Below, piece after piece: positions 11,468 to 23,244 of a stretch of 64,000 nt of DNA; position 1 is the stretch's first letter, and the number at the start of each line of letters is the position of its first letter. The stretch is from Juglans regia. Its lineage: Eukaryota > Streptophyta > Magnoliopsida > Fagales > Juglandaceae. The notes beneath the pieces are model-generated. The model had not been told where the DNA came from, ran no database searches, and was given only the letters and a program-made list of their open reading frames with translations. A program made the position numbers and the translations under genes. The DNA lies in contig NC_049907.1 of assembly GCF_001411555.2 (NCBI RefSeq), positions 38,369,482-38,433,481 on the forward strand, in the 5' to 3' direction.

Positions 11468-12548
11468 ATGCCACCTCGTCGTAGAGAACGAAGCATGTCG
11501 GATCTGAATGCGAACGAGAACGAAAGGGAAGCAAACCCGAGTGCTTCCGATGTTTTACGAGCAGCTGCACATCAATTAATTGATGACCTTGTGCAGAATC
11601 CCGCGGGTCGCCAGCGTAATTTCAATGAAGGGGGTTGTACTGTTGAGCAATTCAATCGAATGCACCCTCCTTTATTTGATGGGAGAGGCGATCCAACTTT
11701 GGCGGAGGATTGGATTCAGGACATTGAGGAGATTTTGCGAGTCCTAACCTGTACTGAGGAGCAAAAGGTGGCATACGCCACATTCAAGCTTACTGGGGAA
11801 GCGAAGAGGTGGTGGATCTCTGAAAGGACCATCAGAGAAGCAGAGGGGATAGAGATAATCAGTTGGCTGCACTTCAAGCAGATATTTTTAGAGCGCTTCT
11901 TCCCTAGCTCTTTTCGTAAGGACAAGGCTATGGAATTTGCCACTTTGGTTCAGGGAACTATGACGGTACATCAGTATGCTGCTAGGTTTACTGAGTTATC
12001 CCGTTTTGCCACTTATTTGATTCCCGATGAGGAAAAGAAGGCACGCAAATTTGAGCAAGGACTGAATGAGAAATTGTATGTGCGTGTGGTGGGTTTCCAG
12101 ATTCGGAACTTCTCAGAGTTGGTGAACAAAGCAACAGTTTTTGAAAGAACCCTTCAAAGAAGTGTTGCGTTGCATGAGCAGAGGAAGAGGACTACTCCTA
12201 CTGGGTACCAGTCTGGCATGGACTAGGGACCATGGAAAAGGAGGAGTGAAGGTAGCAGTTCAGGAAAAAGGCCGGTGCAGAGTAATCAACAGCCCTACCA
12301 GTGTAGGACATGCAACCAAGTGCACTCCGGAGAGTGCAGAAAAGGGGCGGGATTGTGTTTTCGTTGTGGCAAATCAGGACACTACATCAGGGATTGCCCA
12401 ATGCAAAATAGGAGCAACCAGACATTCATACCGCCACCTCAGAGGAATGAAGTATCAGCCCGGGGCAGCAATCAACGTCCTACTGCGCCTGCTCGAGTTT
12501 TTGCACTGACACCTGGAGAGGTTGAGGGTAGGAATGACGTGATCACTG
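11468..12548 (+). pseudogene. Gypsy gag: capsid and zinc knuckle, broken by TAG
   Basis: The natural start is the ATG at 11468 (MPPRRRERS...). An upstream in-frame ATG at 11273 lies in leader sequence. The capsid region includes FDGRGDPTLAEDWI and GEAKRWW, typical of plant Ty3 retrotransposon gag. An in-frame TAG at 12224-12226 separates it from the nucleocapsid, which contains CFRCGKSGHYIRDC, a CCHC zinc knuckle for RNA packaging (about 12356-12397). The frame runs on to the 12549 junction with the intron-like segment. As it stands, translation gives a capsid without a zinc knuckle. Confidence 0.88.
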
Positions 12549-12669
12549 GTACGACTCTTTTGTTTTGCTTTAAGGATTTATAATTTCTATTATTTTCTTT
12601 TTCTTTGATTGGTTCTGGTTAAGACTTTGAATATTCTTGGTTCATGAATGAGTTTGAATGTGATCACAG
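12549..12669 (+). other. Intron-like 121-bp insert between gag and pol
   Basis: The segment begins GTACGA and ends CACAG, with a T-rich middle, so it has GT-AG borders. Each border lies in a copy of the same 14-mer (GTGATCACTGGTAC at 12539, GTGATCACAGGTAC at 12660). Its length is not a multiple of three. Removing it joins the gag frame to the protease frame at a point that reads smoothly. It may be a true intron, or an insertion or duplication that left a direct repeat. No transcript evidence is available here. Confidence 0.6.
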
Positions 12670-15600
12670 GTACTCTTTCTTTGTTTTCTAATAATGCTAT
12701 TGTGTTATTTGACTCGGGAGCGACACATTCTTTTGTTTCCACGGCGTACTCTAAATTTTGCACTTTAGATGCTGAAAGGTTGAGGAACAAGTTAGTGGTT
12801 GCGACCCCAACAGGGAATTCTGTAGTCTGTAGTGAGATGTTACCTGGATGCCCTCTTTCTATAGAGGGAAGACTGATGCCAGCAGATTTAATAGTTTTCC
12901 ACATGGTTGGGTTTGATGTGATTTTGGGTATGGATTGGCTGGCTTCCTACCACGCCAGTATTGATTGTGCTAAAAAGGAAGTGGTGTTCAGGCCCCCTAA
13001 TGAAGGTGAATTTCGGTTCACAGGGTCGAAAGTGAGGTTGGCTCCACCCATCATTTCTGCCATTCAGGTAGGAAAACTGTTGCGTGATGGTTGTCAGGGA
13101 TTCTTAGCCTGTGTGGTTGAAGCACCAAAGGAAGAGTTGAAGTTGGAACAGATACCTATTGTGAGAGATTATCCAGAGGTCTTCCCTGAAGACTTATCGG
13201 GACTTCCACCCGAGCGGGAGGTAGAGTTTGCTATTGAGTTAATTCCAGGCACGGCACCCCTTTCGAAAGCACCTTATCGCATGGCGCCGTCTGAATTAGC
13301 GGAACTCAAAGAGCAGTTGCAAGATTTGTTAGACAAGGGTTTCATCAGGCCCAGTGTTTCACCTTGGGGAGCTCCAGTTCTTTTTGTGAAGAAGAAGGAT
13401 GGATCGATGAGAATGTGTATCGATTATAGGGAACTTAATCGGGTGACCATAAAGAATAAGTACCCGCTACCCCGTATAGAAGATTTGTTTGATCAGCTTC
13501 AGGGTGCTCAAGTATTTTCGAAGATTGATCTTCGATCGGGTTACCACCAGTTGAAGATCAGAGCTGAAGACGTGGCTAAGACGGCGTTCAGGACCCGTTA
13601 TGGCCATTATGAGTTTTTGGTCATGCCTTTTGGCTTGACTAACGCCCCAGCAGTATTTATGGACTTGATGAACAGGGTGTTCCATGAGTTTTTGGATAAG
13701 TTTGTGGTTGTCTTTATTGATGATATACTGATTTACTCCAAAAGCGAGACCGAGCATGAAGAACATTTGAAGTTGGTACTTGGGACACTCAGAGACAAGC
13801 AGCTGTTTGCTAAGTTGAAGAAGTGTGAATTTTGGCTTGATTCAATCACGTTTCTAGGGCATGTGGTTTCGAAGGATGGTATTTCAGTAGACCCAGGAAA
13901 AGTGGATGCAGTGGTTAATTGGTCGGCACCGAAGAATGTTCATGAGGTTAGAAGCTTCTTGGGATTGGCGGGGGATTACCGTCGATTCATTGATGGGGTT
14001 TCCAAGATAGCAGTTCCTCTCACTGCACTCACCAGGAAAAATAATAAGTTTGAATGGACAGCAAAGTGTGAAGAAAGCTTCCAAGAGTTGAAACAGAGAT
14101 TAGTGACAGCTCCAGTGTTAACAGTTCCCACAGCTAGAGGCGGATTTGTTGTTTATAGCGATGCTTCTAGGCTTGGTTTGGGGTGTGTACTGATGCAACA
14201 TGGGAAGGTTATAGCTTATGCCTCACGCCAATTGAAAGTGTATGAACAGAATTATCCCACTCATGATCTAGAACTCGCGGCAGTTATTTTTGCACTTAAG
14301 CTTTGGAGACATTACTTGTATGGGGAAAAGTGCGAAATTTATACGGATCACAAGAGTTTGAAGTATTTCTTTACCCAAAAAGAATTAAACATGAGGCAAA
14401 GGAGGTGGCTTGAGTTGATCAAGGATTATGATTGCACCATTAATTATCACCCAGGCAAAGCTAATGTTGTAGCCGACGCTCTAAGTAGGAAGTCAGTGGG
14501 ATCGACAGTTGCAGCTATTACCACTCAGCATAGGTTGCTAATGGATTTAGAAAGAGCCGGTATCGAAGTCATTGCTAGTGATACAAATGCTTTCATGGCC
14601 AGTTTAGTGGTTCAACCTGATTTGATAGATAGAATCAAAGCTGCTCAGAAAGTGGACTCAGGGTTGGTGAAGTTAATAGAAGGGATTGGAAACGGGGACA
14701 AACCTGATTTTTGTATTTCCAAGGATGGAGTTTTGAGGTTTAGGGGTAGAGTATGCATACCTGCTGATGATGAACTAAAAAGGTTAATTCTTGAAGAGGC
14801 ACACCGTTCTTTGTACACTGTTCACCCAGGGAGTACCAAGATGTATCGGGATTTGAGAGAGTCCTTTTGGTGGAATGGCATGAAAAGAGAGATTGCTAAA
14901 TTTGTAGAACAATGCCTGACTTGCCAACAAGTGAAGGCGGAACATCAGAGACCTGCAGGATTATTACAGCCACTTCAGATTCCAGAGTGGAAATGGGAAC
15001 ATATCTCCATGGATTTCGTGACAGGTCTACCAAGGACCGTAAGCGGGCAAGATGCTATATGGGTGATCGTGGATCGCTTAACGAAAGACCGCCCATTTTG
15101 TGCCCATTAAAGTTTCTTATAAACTAGAGAAGCTAGTTGAACTGTATGTGCGGGAGATAGTGAGGTTGCATGGAGTGCCGGTATCCATTGTGTCGGATAG
15201 AGATCCTCGTTTTACCTCTAAGTTCTGGCGAAGCTTACAAGAGGCAATGGGTACTCAGTTAAATTTCAGTACTGCTTTTCACCCTCAGACAGATGGACAA
15301 TCAGAAAGAACTATTCAGATTTTAGAAGACATGTTGAGGGCATGCTTGATGGACTTCAAGGGATCTTGGATGCAACATTTACCATTGGTTGAGTTTGCAT
15401 ATAACAATAGTTTCCAGGCTAGCATTGGGATGGCACCTTACGAGGTTTTGTATAGCAGGAGATGTAGATCTCCATTGTATTGGGATGAAGTAGGTGAAAG
15501 AAAACTTCTTGGGCCGGACATTATTCAGCAGACCACAGAAAAGATAGATATCATTCGGGCTAGAATGAAAGCAGCATAAAGCCGACAGAAGAGCTATGCA

Positions 15601-16068
15601 GATAAACGCCGCCGTCAGTTAGAGTTTACGATAGGAGATAAGGTATTCTTGAGAATTTCACCAATGAAAGGAGTTATGAGATTCGGAAAGAAAGGTAAAT
15701 TGAGCCCTAGATACATTGGACCGTTTGAGATTCTTGATCGGATTGGACCAGTGGCATACAGGGTGGCTCTACCACCGGCATTCTCGGGAGTGCATAATGT
15801 GTTTCATGTGTCCATGTTGAGGAAGTATATCCATGACCCCACTCACATCATAGATCATGAACCCTTGCAAATTCAAGAAGACATGACCTACACCGAGGAA
15901 CCATTGCGGATTCTGGACAGGAAAGAGCAAGTGTTGCGGAATCGAACTATTTCTTTGGTTAAAGTATTGTGGAATAATCATGCTACCAATGAAGCATCAT
16001 GGGAATTCGAGGAAGAGATGCGAGTCAAGTATCCTCACTTGTTTGGAGAGAATTCTTATAGCTTGTAG
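12670..16068 (+). pseudogene. Gypsy pol: protease, RT, RNase H, integrase, chromodomain
   Basis: In order I see: aspartic protease [12 protein letters not shown]; reverse transcriptase with [18 protein letters not shown] and the catalytic FIDD (about 13713-13724); RNase H with YSDAS and [10 protein letters not shown]; integrase HHCC zinc finger (ending CLTCQQVK); and the integrase core with acidic residues in [15 protein letters not shown] and TDGQSER. The C-terminal segment has LDRKEQVLRNRTI and then WEFEEEMRVKYPHLF, matching the divergent chromodomain of chromoviruses. Lesions: a net +1 frameshift between about 15085 and 15108 inside the integrase, and an in-frame TAA at 15577-15579 shortly after it. 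RT and RNase H are intact. Function of the whole polyprotein is unlikely. Confidence 0.9.
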
Positions 16069-16094
16069 CGAATTCCGAGGACGGAATTCTTGTA

Positions 16095-16106
16095 AGGGGA
16101 GGAGGA
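16095..16106 (+). other. Polypurine tract of the gypsy element
   Basis: AGGGGAGGAGGA sits directly before the TG of the 3' LTR. This is the position and composition expected for the plus-strand primer. Confidence 0.85.
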
Positions 16107-18563
16107 TGTAAGGCCCAGTTTCTTCATCAGTGGCCCGGACCGTGCGTGAAAATGGCCCAGCCATTTTAGTGCTTAGTATGAACGACGTCGTTTTTGTGGA
16201 GGTGAGTATTTCTTCTTCAACTTCCGTTTCTTTCTCTCTTTTCTTTCCGCTTTTCTCTACGTCAGTTCAGTTTCTCCCGCACCTCTCTCGCGCACGTCTC
16301 TTTCTTTTCTTTTCGGTTTCATTTTTTTTTTTCTCTTGTTTGCTGCGTAGTCTGTGGGTTCCGATTCTCTGCCCAAGTTTCCTCAAGTTCGGTTTCTTTC
16401 TTGCGCAACACTGGTTCGGTTACCGTTTCCTGCATTCCTCTGTTTTCTCTCCATTGTGCTTTTCGGTTTTCCTCTGCAACACACGGGCATCACTTCGCTT
16501 TCCCTCTATTTTCGACTGTAAGTGTTTCCTTCTCATCTTTTTAGGTTTCGGTTTCATATACTGAAATTGTGCAGATTCTGATCCTTAGTATTTGGTTTGT
16601 TTTATCCTCTGTTTCTGCAGTTTCTGTTTTGGCCGTGAGGTTTGGGTTGCATTTGTGTGTCTGATTATTGTGTGTGGTGAGTCTTTGGGTTGGTGCATTT
16701 CGTCGGCATTGAAGCCTTGCTGGAATTTATTGTTGCCGTGAGTTTGAGTAGCATTTTGTGAGTTTTCTGGTTGCTGTGCGTGAGAGTATTTCGGGTTGGT
16801 GAGTTTCGGGTAAGCATTGAAACCTCTGCTGGTATTTCTCATTGCCGTAACGTACTCATGCAGTTTTCCTCTTCGAATTTATTTTGATTCTATCCTCATT
16901 CTGCAGTTTGTTGTTGCCGTGAGTTGGGTTTGCTTTTCATCAGTTCCTGGACTTCCGTGGCTTGTGATTCCTAGTTCCTGGTAATTTTAAGTGAGTAAGC
17001 CAACACTTTGTATTAGAATGGTCTTAGAATTTTTGATTATTGGTGTTGGACGTTGGCTTTGGAGGGTGTTTTAGGAAATATTAGGATTAGTATATGTTAT
17101 TTTGGATTGAATTTAGGGTTGTCCAGATTACTATTTGGTTGACTTAGTAAACTATTTTTTTTTTTTTTTGCTATAATATGGTTTGGAATGGTGGATTTTA
17201 ATTATTTAGATGGAGGTTGTGTTATTTTCTTTTAACGCTTAGTTTATATTTTTTTATGAATAGGCGACGAGATTGATAGAGGTCAATTTCAAGGTTTAGA
17301 TAATACGCTGCAGGAGTCAGGTAAGCGGGGTTCCTATGCTGGGTTTTTATACAAGTTAATAAGACTGTGGTTGATTTTATGAAAACTTGCATAATTTGTG
17401 TTGTGTTGGGAACTTGTGAAAACAAAGATCAATCTCGGTCTCTTATCTGCATTATTCATGAAATCTGTGTGAAAAAGGAAAATATATTCTGACATGCATT
17501 GTGTAGACATGAGCTAAATTCTGTCATGTGATTTCTGAAATCTGGAAAAGAGCGATATTGAGAATATGAAAAGTTGTGCATTTATTTGTTCTGACTTTTG
17601 TGTTCAGCGTGTGCAAATTGTTCTGATTCTATTTTGGTACTCTGTATTATTTTGATATAACATCTGAAAACCTTTGGCATGGTGTACTGGTTTTCGTATC
17701 TGACTCTGTCTCTGCTTTGCTCTGCTCTGCTCTGTTATGCTCTGCTCTGTTTGGGTTGGTACCAACTTCTCTGTCTCTGAGTGCACCCACTTTGGAAACA
17801 AAGTGGTTTTATTGTGGTCTTTCCTGTGTGCACACTCGGGGCTCCGAGAAGAATAAAGGAAAGATTTCACCTCTGTCTCTGCCTGGTTTGGCCACCGGGG
17901 TTAGCACAACCCTACCACGGGGGTGAAACATGGTCTCTGCTCTGTTTGATGCTCTGTTTTGATCTGATGATGATACTCAGTTTATGTTATGCCAAAGTAC
18001 CATGGGTTTTACTTGTTTTAAAACCATCGCTCTGTTATTTTGAAAATATGTTCTGTTCTGCATGATAACTCTGGAAAATATTTTATTCTGCATACTCTAC
18101 TTTATAAATGCTCATGTTTGCACGCTAGCATATGATTTCTGCTTACTGAGTTGTGATAACTCACCCCCTATCATGATAATATTTTTCAGATGATGTGGAG
18201 AGTCCAAATGAGGACCTGGATTAGATTGGTGAACATGGTTAAGCTGAGGAGATGTAGTTGGAATAAGGACTCTTGATGTTCTTAGTTTTTATTGCCTTTG
18301 AGTTTTAATTATATGTTTGGGTTTAGTAGGACCTATGGTATTTTCAGTTTGGTATGTTACTATTACCGGGAGGTTATGGACCCCTTTGATTTATTATTAT
18401 TGCATTAAAGTTTGTGTGGAGTTTGTAATGAGATTATTGAGAAGATTTGAGATTGATTTCATTTATGAAGTTTTTTTGGAGATTATTCTTCGAATGTGTT
18501 AGGAGACATAATTATGAGTGACAAGTAGTAATTCTCCAAGCCACCCGGGTTTGGGGCGTTACA
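16107..18563 (+). repeat. 3' LTR of the gypsy element
   Basis: The LTR is 2,457 bp. I count ten base substitutions against the 5' LTR (for example C/T near 9572 versus 17153, and four within the last 250 bp) and small T-run length changes, about 0.4% divergence. It ends TTACA, followed by the target duplication GAAGG. Confidence 0.95.
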
Positions 18564-18608
18564 GAAGGAGCCGTCGATTTGCAAGAGAACATCGATTTTA
18601 ATCAACTG

Positions 18609-18616
18609 TATAAAAG
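18609..18616 (+). promoter_or_regulatory. Putative TATA box of the kinesin relic
   Basis: TATAAAAG lies 176 bp upstream of the ATG at 18785 and 46 bp downstream of the gypsy 3' LTR. The spacing fits a core promoter with a leader of roughly 145 bases. The retrotransposon has displaced whatever upstream elements once lay beyond it. Confidence 0.45.
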
Positions 18617-18784
18617 AAGCCTTCAAAGGCAAACACCACCCACCCACCTACAAATAGCATATCTGAGACTCTGAAAAACCCAATCCTCCATTAATCTTCT
18701 ACATCTTCAAACGAGTCTCCAGAAGATCTTTTCATCGTATATAGTTAATGCTAGCTGCTGGTTTTTCACTTGGATTTTGATGTG

Positions 18785-20072
18785 ATGGCGGCGAAGACGA
18801 CGACGATGGAGGGTGCATTGTCATTTTCGGTGGCGGATGTGGTCAAGGATGTACTCCAGCAGCACGGGAACCGCCACAGTGGTCTTCATCTCGAGTCTAG
18901 AAAAGCTAAGGAAGCCGGTAATTCTTTTTTTTTCCCTTTTTTAGCTTCTTCATCTTTCATTTTTTTGTCTCAACGTACAAACGGTGAAAGAAAGATCATT
19001 CATTTTGAAACTCGAGTTTCGATGCGGTGTTCTATAAGATGATTTCAGTGAGATTGTTTAGTTGTTTTGTTTGGGAATTGGCAGCATCGATAAGGTTCAC
19101 CCTGGAGCTGTACCCAAGGTGTCAACTTCATCCTCATACTCGTCTCAATTTCGGGTCCCTTAGTTTTTTTTTTCTGAATATGGAAAACTTATGGATGTAA
19201 TTGGTTTCAGGTGGTGGAGAGTCCATGTGATTCTACTCTGGTTCCTGATGGAGCGGCATTGTCGGCTTTTCAGTACTTTGAGAATGTGAGAAATTTCCTC
19301 GTGGTTGTGCAGGAAACGAGAATTCCTACTTTCGAGGCATCTGATATGGAACAAGTATGTATTCAGGAATTAGGATAATCTTGGTTTCCTAGGATATTCA
19401 ACGTAGAATTTTTAAAATGTTTTCTATTATTTTAACTTAACCGATTTAGATTTTCCTATTTAATTCTACAATTCAGTAGCATAAGATGTATTTAAGAAAT
19501 TTATAAGTACCATTGTTTTTCATGAATTTGGAAATTATGTTACTTTCAATCTAGTTTTCAAATGCACCAGATGCTTAGGATTGAATGACTATGGTGCTAG
19601 AGTAGAACTTTGTAAAAGAGAGTATCTTGATGAAGTTTTTAAATAAATTTGTCAAATTTCAGGGAGGAAAATCTGCAAGAGTAGTGAATTGTATTCTGGC
19701 GCTTAAATCACACAGGGAATGGAAACAAACCGGGGGAAATGGAGTATGGAAATTTGGTGGAAGTGTGAAACCCACCGTGTCAGCCAAATCTTTTGTTAGG
19801 AAAAATTCGAAGCCTTTCACAAATTCCTTGTCAAGGAACTTCTCAATGGGTGAGAAATCTTTGAATGCGTTGTCCTCCAACATTGAGTCTAATAAAATGG
19901 TCGGTAAGCTTTACTCTTCTTTTTATTTATTATTTGATTTGTCTAATTAATCCAAAAAAGCATAATTTTGTTACTAATTTATTCATGTTCTTTCTTGTAG
20001 CCTACTAATTGTTCATTGAGTATGCTTGTTCATGCGATTCTGCTAGATAAGAAACCTGAAGAAGTTCCAATG
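18785..20072 (+). pseudogene. Truncated kinesin-14 gene (CH-domain 5' part only)
   Basis: Exon-like blocks at 18785-18917, 19085-19118, 19211-19354, 19663-19899 and 20001-20072 all have GT/AG borders. They encode MEGALSFSVADVVKDVLQQH, KVHPGAVPK, VVESPCDSTLVPDGAALSAF, GGKSARVVNCILALKS and LDKKPEEVPM in order. This is the N-terminal calponin-homology region of plant CH-domain kinesin-14s (KCH/KP1 type), which couple microtubules and actin. Most of the CH segment encoded between 'EA' and 'KVHPG' is missing: exon 2 fuses its first bases to the tail of the next coding block out of frame. Nothing after 20072 resembles the neck or motor domain. The gene is therefore a 5' relic with an internal deletion and loss of everything downstream. 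Confidence 0.85.
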
Positions 20073-21179
20073 GTGAGGATTAATGTACTCACTGCTGTTA
20101 AAACTTGTTGAAATTAGCTAAGAAAAGTTTGCTGATCAAGCTGGGCTAGTAGGATCTGTATCCATACCAGTGTGCAAGTAAGTATGCGATATTAGAAGCC
20201 TAGCATGGATAGATTTTAGGCGATTTTCGCCCATCATGCTTATTCCATTCGATTCCACTACCATGAAAAATGGATAGCTTCATGAATGGACTGAAACAGA
20301 GCATTGCAACAGAGCATTGCTGCATTTCCTTAGATGATGTTTTCTCATCTGTTAATTGTAGCTGTTTACATACGCCAAATAGTGGAGGTAGCTTGAAATT
20401 TTGGAAGACTTCTCTAACTTTGAGCAACATAAAACTTGAAGATTCAAGTGATCATGATGTTTGGATGGCATTGTTGATATTGAGTACAACGTTATTAGCA
20501 TGTTGTTATTATAATTATTAGTAACTCTTTCCAAGACAACGAACAAACATTGAATGGAAGTGAAACATTAGAAAAAAAGTAGAGAGTTTTCCCTTCCCTT
20601 TTTATTATAAAAGGCCACCTCTGCTGCATATTGTGATGTCTTCCTTTGATCAAGTCTATCCCCTTTTCATTTGAAGGAATCTAATGATTTATAATTTAGG
20701 ATGCATTCACCGAATCCAATGGAATGTGTGCATGCATGTAACTTTTCATTGTATTGTTTAGTTTTGATTCTAATTGGTTCAGTTTCTAGAAGTTCTTGAT
20801 TTGGTGTTGGTTCAGTCTTTGAAACTAATTGTGGTTTTGGTATTGAAAATAGCCAACCTAACCATTTAAATAATTTTAAATAAAAATTAAATTATTAATT
20901 AATATATGAAGTATATTTATAAAAATATTATTAAAATATATAATATTATATTATTATTTTGACTTTAAGATGGCTAATCTAATATGAATTCATTTAGCTA
21001 AAGTTTAATGCTATAACCAAAATTTAGAATTTAGTCAAATTTTAGACTTGGCAATGGCCAATACTCTTATCAAGTCATGAGTTCGTATATGCTAGATATG
21101 TGCTCCTTACATTCACGTTTCAATGATTAAAAAATATATTATAATATTATTATAAGTAATGGGTAATTATAATAATGCT

Positions 21180-21232
<53 letters not shown>

Positions 21233-22232
21233 GTTCGATCCATCGAGCATGCAATTAATTTCTATGATCGGATAGTTTCAAAACTAATGCAATTAACAAA
21301 CCTAGCTAATAGGATTTAAACAGATTTTTTAAACAGATTTGTTTTTTCTTTACATATGACAGTATTAACATTGGTTCCATTAAATTCATCTTTAAAATTT
21401 AATAAAAAGTATATATTTTTTTATAAATTTAAAACTTCCTTATCCATAACCCACATTGAATTAGCTATTGGATTTATCAAAATAATAATATAATATTATT
21501 TATAATAATAATATTTTTAATTTCTTTATCATATTTTAGAATTATACTAACTATATATACATTAATAATTTAATTCGATACTTAAATTATTGATACTAAC
21601 CAGAAGGTCATTCATATTGTTAAGGTCAGAAAATACATCAATACCCACCATGCAGTAGTATTAGTAAAAAAGGCACTAAAAAAAAATTGAAAGATTTTTA
21701 ATTGATAAAAGATTACTTCCTTTCAGAAGCAATTATCAGAGCAAACTTTCTTTCCCACTATTTTTTGTTTCCCCCTCCATTTCAAACACTGAAGCCAGTA
21801 CAAGTCAATTATAGATAATTCAACTTTATGTTGACCCTAACTGACTCAATCAATAACAACACAAGAATTTCAACGTTGTCTCTATAGATCCGGTACAAAA
21901 TGACACAAAATGAAATTTATCGCAAGAAACTTTGCTAAAATTATGGATGTTATAAACATGTATTGGATTGAATGATATTTTGAACTAATGTTTTTATTTT
22001 CTCCATTATGCCTTAAATTATTTAGGAATGCAATGATCTATTTTGCTTGTGATGTTTATTTATAGGATCATGTTAAAGCTTCTATTAATACTCTTCTTTT
22101 ATAATATATCACGTCATGTAATTATTTATAAATTACATAAACATTACATCGTTATTTAATTAACCAAAATATTACGTCCTTATTAATAAAAAAAATTAGT
22201 TCTTAATAAAAATAAATAAATATAAACTAAGC
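20073..22232. other. Intergenic DNA, no gene seen
   Basis: No frame on either strand has recognisable domains. The sequence is AT-rich, with a (CA)n(TA)n microsatellite at about 21179-21228. The expected downstream kinesin exons are absent. Confidence 0.7.
21179..21228. repeat. Compound (CA)n(TA)n microsatellite
   Basis: About eight CA units run directly into a long TA run. Confidence 0.9.
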
Positions 22233-22262
22233 CAACGTGTATTGCACGTTGCTTTCACCTAG
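22233..22262 (+). mobile_element. Helitron 3' terminus
   Basis: CAACGTG, loop TATTG and CACGTTG form a 7-bp hairpin. CTTTCACCTAG follows, ending at 22262, then T. A hairpin a few bases before CTAG is the standard Helitron 3' end. I could not place the matching TC 5' end upstream, so the element's length is unknown. Confidence 0.7.
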
Positions 22263-22702
22263 TATGTATATATATATATATAAAAGTAATACTATACAAC
22301 ACACTCACATTTTACTATAACAGATGTCCTTTTTTGCTTCTAATCTATTTGCGGCAATCATGTTTATCGTCGCTAACAATTATTTTCAACATTTGCAAGG
22401 CGTTCTCTGCTACGAAGGAATATCCATCGCAATAAGAGTATTTTTTGCGGCAATCGTCGCAAAAAACATCGTTGGGAAAAGCTATTTCGAATATCTATTA
22501 CATTGTTACGACAACGCTCTTGCATCGCTAATATCAATAGAGATTTTGTTAAAGGTTGTTGCTATAGTGGGCTCACTCAAAAAGTGATATCCCCCTTTTA
22601 CCCACGCATATTTGGCTGCCACTACCTACAACCAACATATTTGGCCATTGTCATGCCGAAATTTATTGTTCGATTAGCCATTGATCAGTCCCTTTCCCCT
22701 TC

Positions 22703-22703
<1 letters not shown>

Positions 22704-22745
<42 letters not shown>
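22704..22745. repeat. (TC)n microsatellite
   Basis: A pure TC run of about 42 bp lies inside the CACTA-like element. Confidence 0.95.
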
Positions 22746-22749
<4 letters not shown>

Positions 22750-23187
22750 ATTCTCTAATCTGTCCATTAAGCACAGACGCCACTGTCCTTGATAAGTTTC
22801 TTTCCCCCATGTCGATTGTTTTCTTCTCCTCCATGTGTTTCCTCGGCTGTGGAATTTTATAGTAATTATCTTTGTTGCAAGGGGTCCTTTCGGGATAAAA
22901 TCCCCCGGGCTATATGAAATACGACTAGAATTTGGGAATTGGGCACAATTATCTCTACAATTGCATCAATTCTACTTCATAACGTCTTTATTGTATTGCA
23001 TCAATCAACGTACCATTGTCTTATATTGTGCACAAACTTTGAAGTAACTAACTGCATTCACTAGTGATAATATGAAATATATGTTCACATGTAGTTGAAG
23101 TTGCAACAATCACTAATGTGTGCTGTGTGAACTATATTTTCCATGTTTTATTTGAATTGTAATTCAAATAGTGTGTCAAGCTGGTGT

Positions 23188-23244
23188 ATGTGTGAACTTC
23201 ACTGTTGGTTGAAAATGCATTCAACCAAAATGAAGTTCACACAT
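23188..23244. repeat. 57-bp near-palindrome
   Basis: The left arm contains GTGTGAACTTCA and TTGGTTGAA, and the right arm TTCAACCAA and TGAAGTTCACAC. Only a few bases are unpaired. TTGGTTGAA and GAACTTCA motifs recur between 23260 and 23480, so this is part of a repeat-rich block in the CACTA-like element. Confidence 0.8.

Larger units (their letters stand above)
8527..18563 (+). mobile_element. Ty3/gypsy LTR retrotransposon, chromovirus-type, 10.0 kb
   Basis: This is a complete element flanked by the 5-bp target duplication GAAGG (8522-8526 and 18564-18568). The LTRs start TGTAAGGCCC and end GGGGCGTTACA. Domain order is gag capsid, CCHC knuckle, protease, reverse transcriptase, RNase H, integrase, then a chromodomain-like C-terminus, as in Tekay/Del chromoviruses (lineage inferred by eye). 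Ten substitutions plus small T-run indels separate the two LTRs, so insertion was recent. The coding region nevertheless has a TAG stop, a +1 frameshift and a TAA stop, plus an intron-like insert. It is therefore unlikely to be autonomous in this form and may have moved using proteins from another copy. Confidence 0.95.

Noticed and set aside
12141..12509. 122-residue frame over the gag zinc-knuckle region
   Set aside because: It is a shadow of the real gag frame, which carries the CCHC motif in another phase.
22324..22862. Frames of 87 and 119 residues at the left of the CACTA-like element
   Set aside because: They cover sub-terminal repeats and a (TC)n run. The Ser-Leu repeat is the microsatellite.
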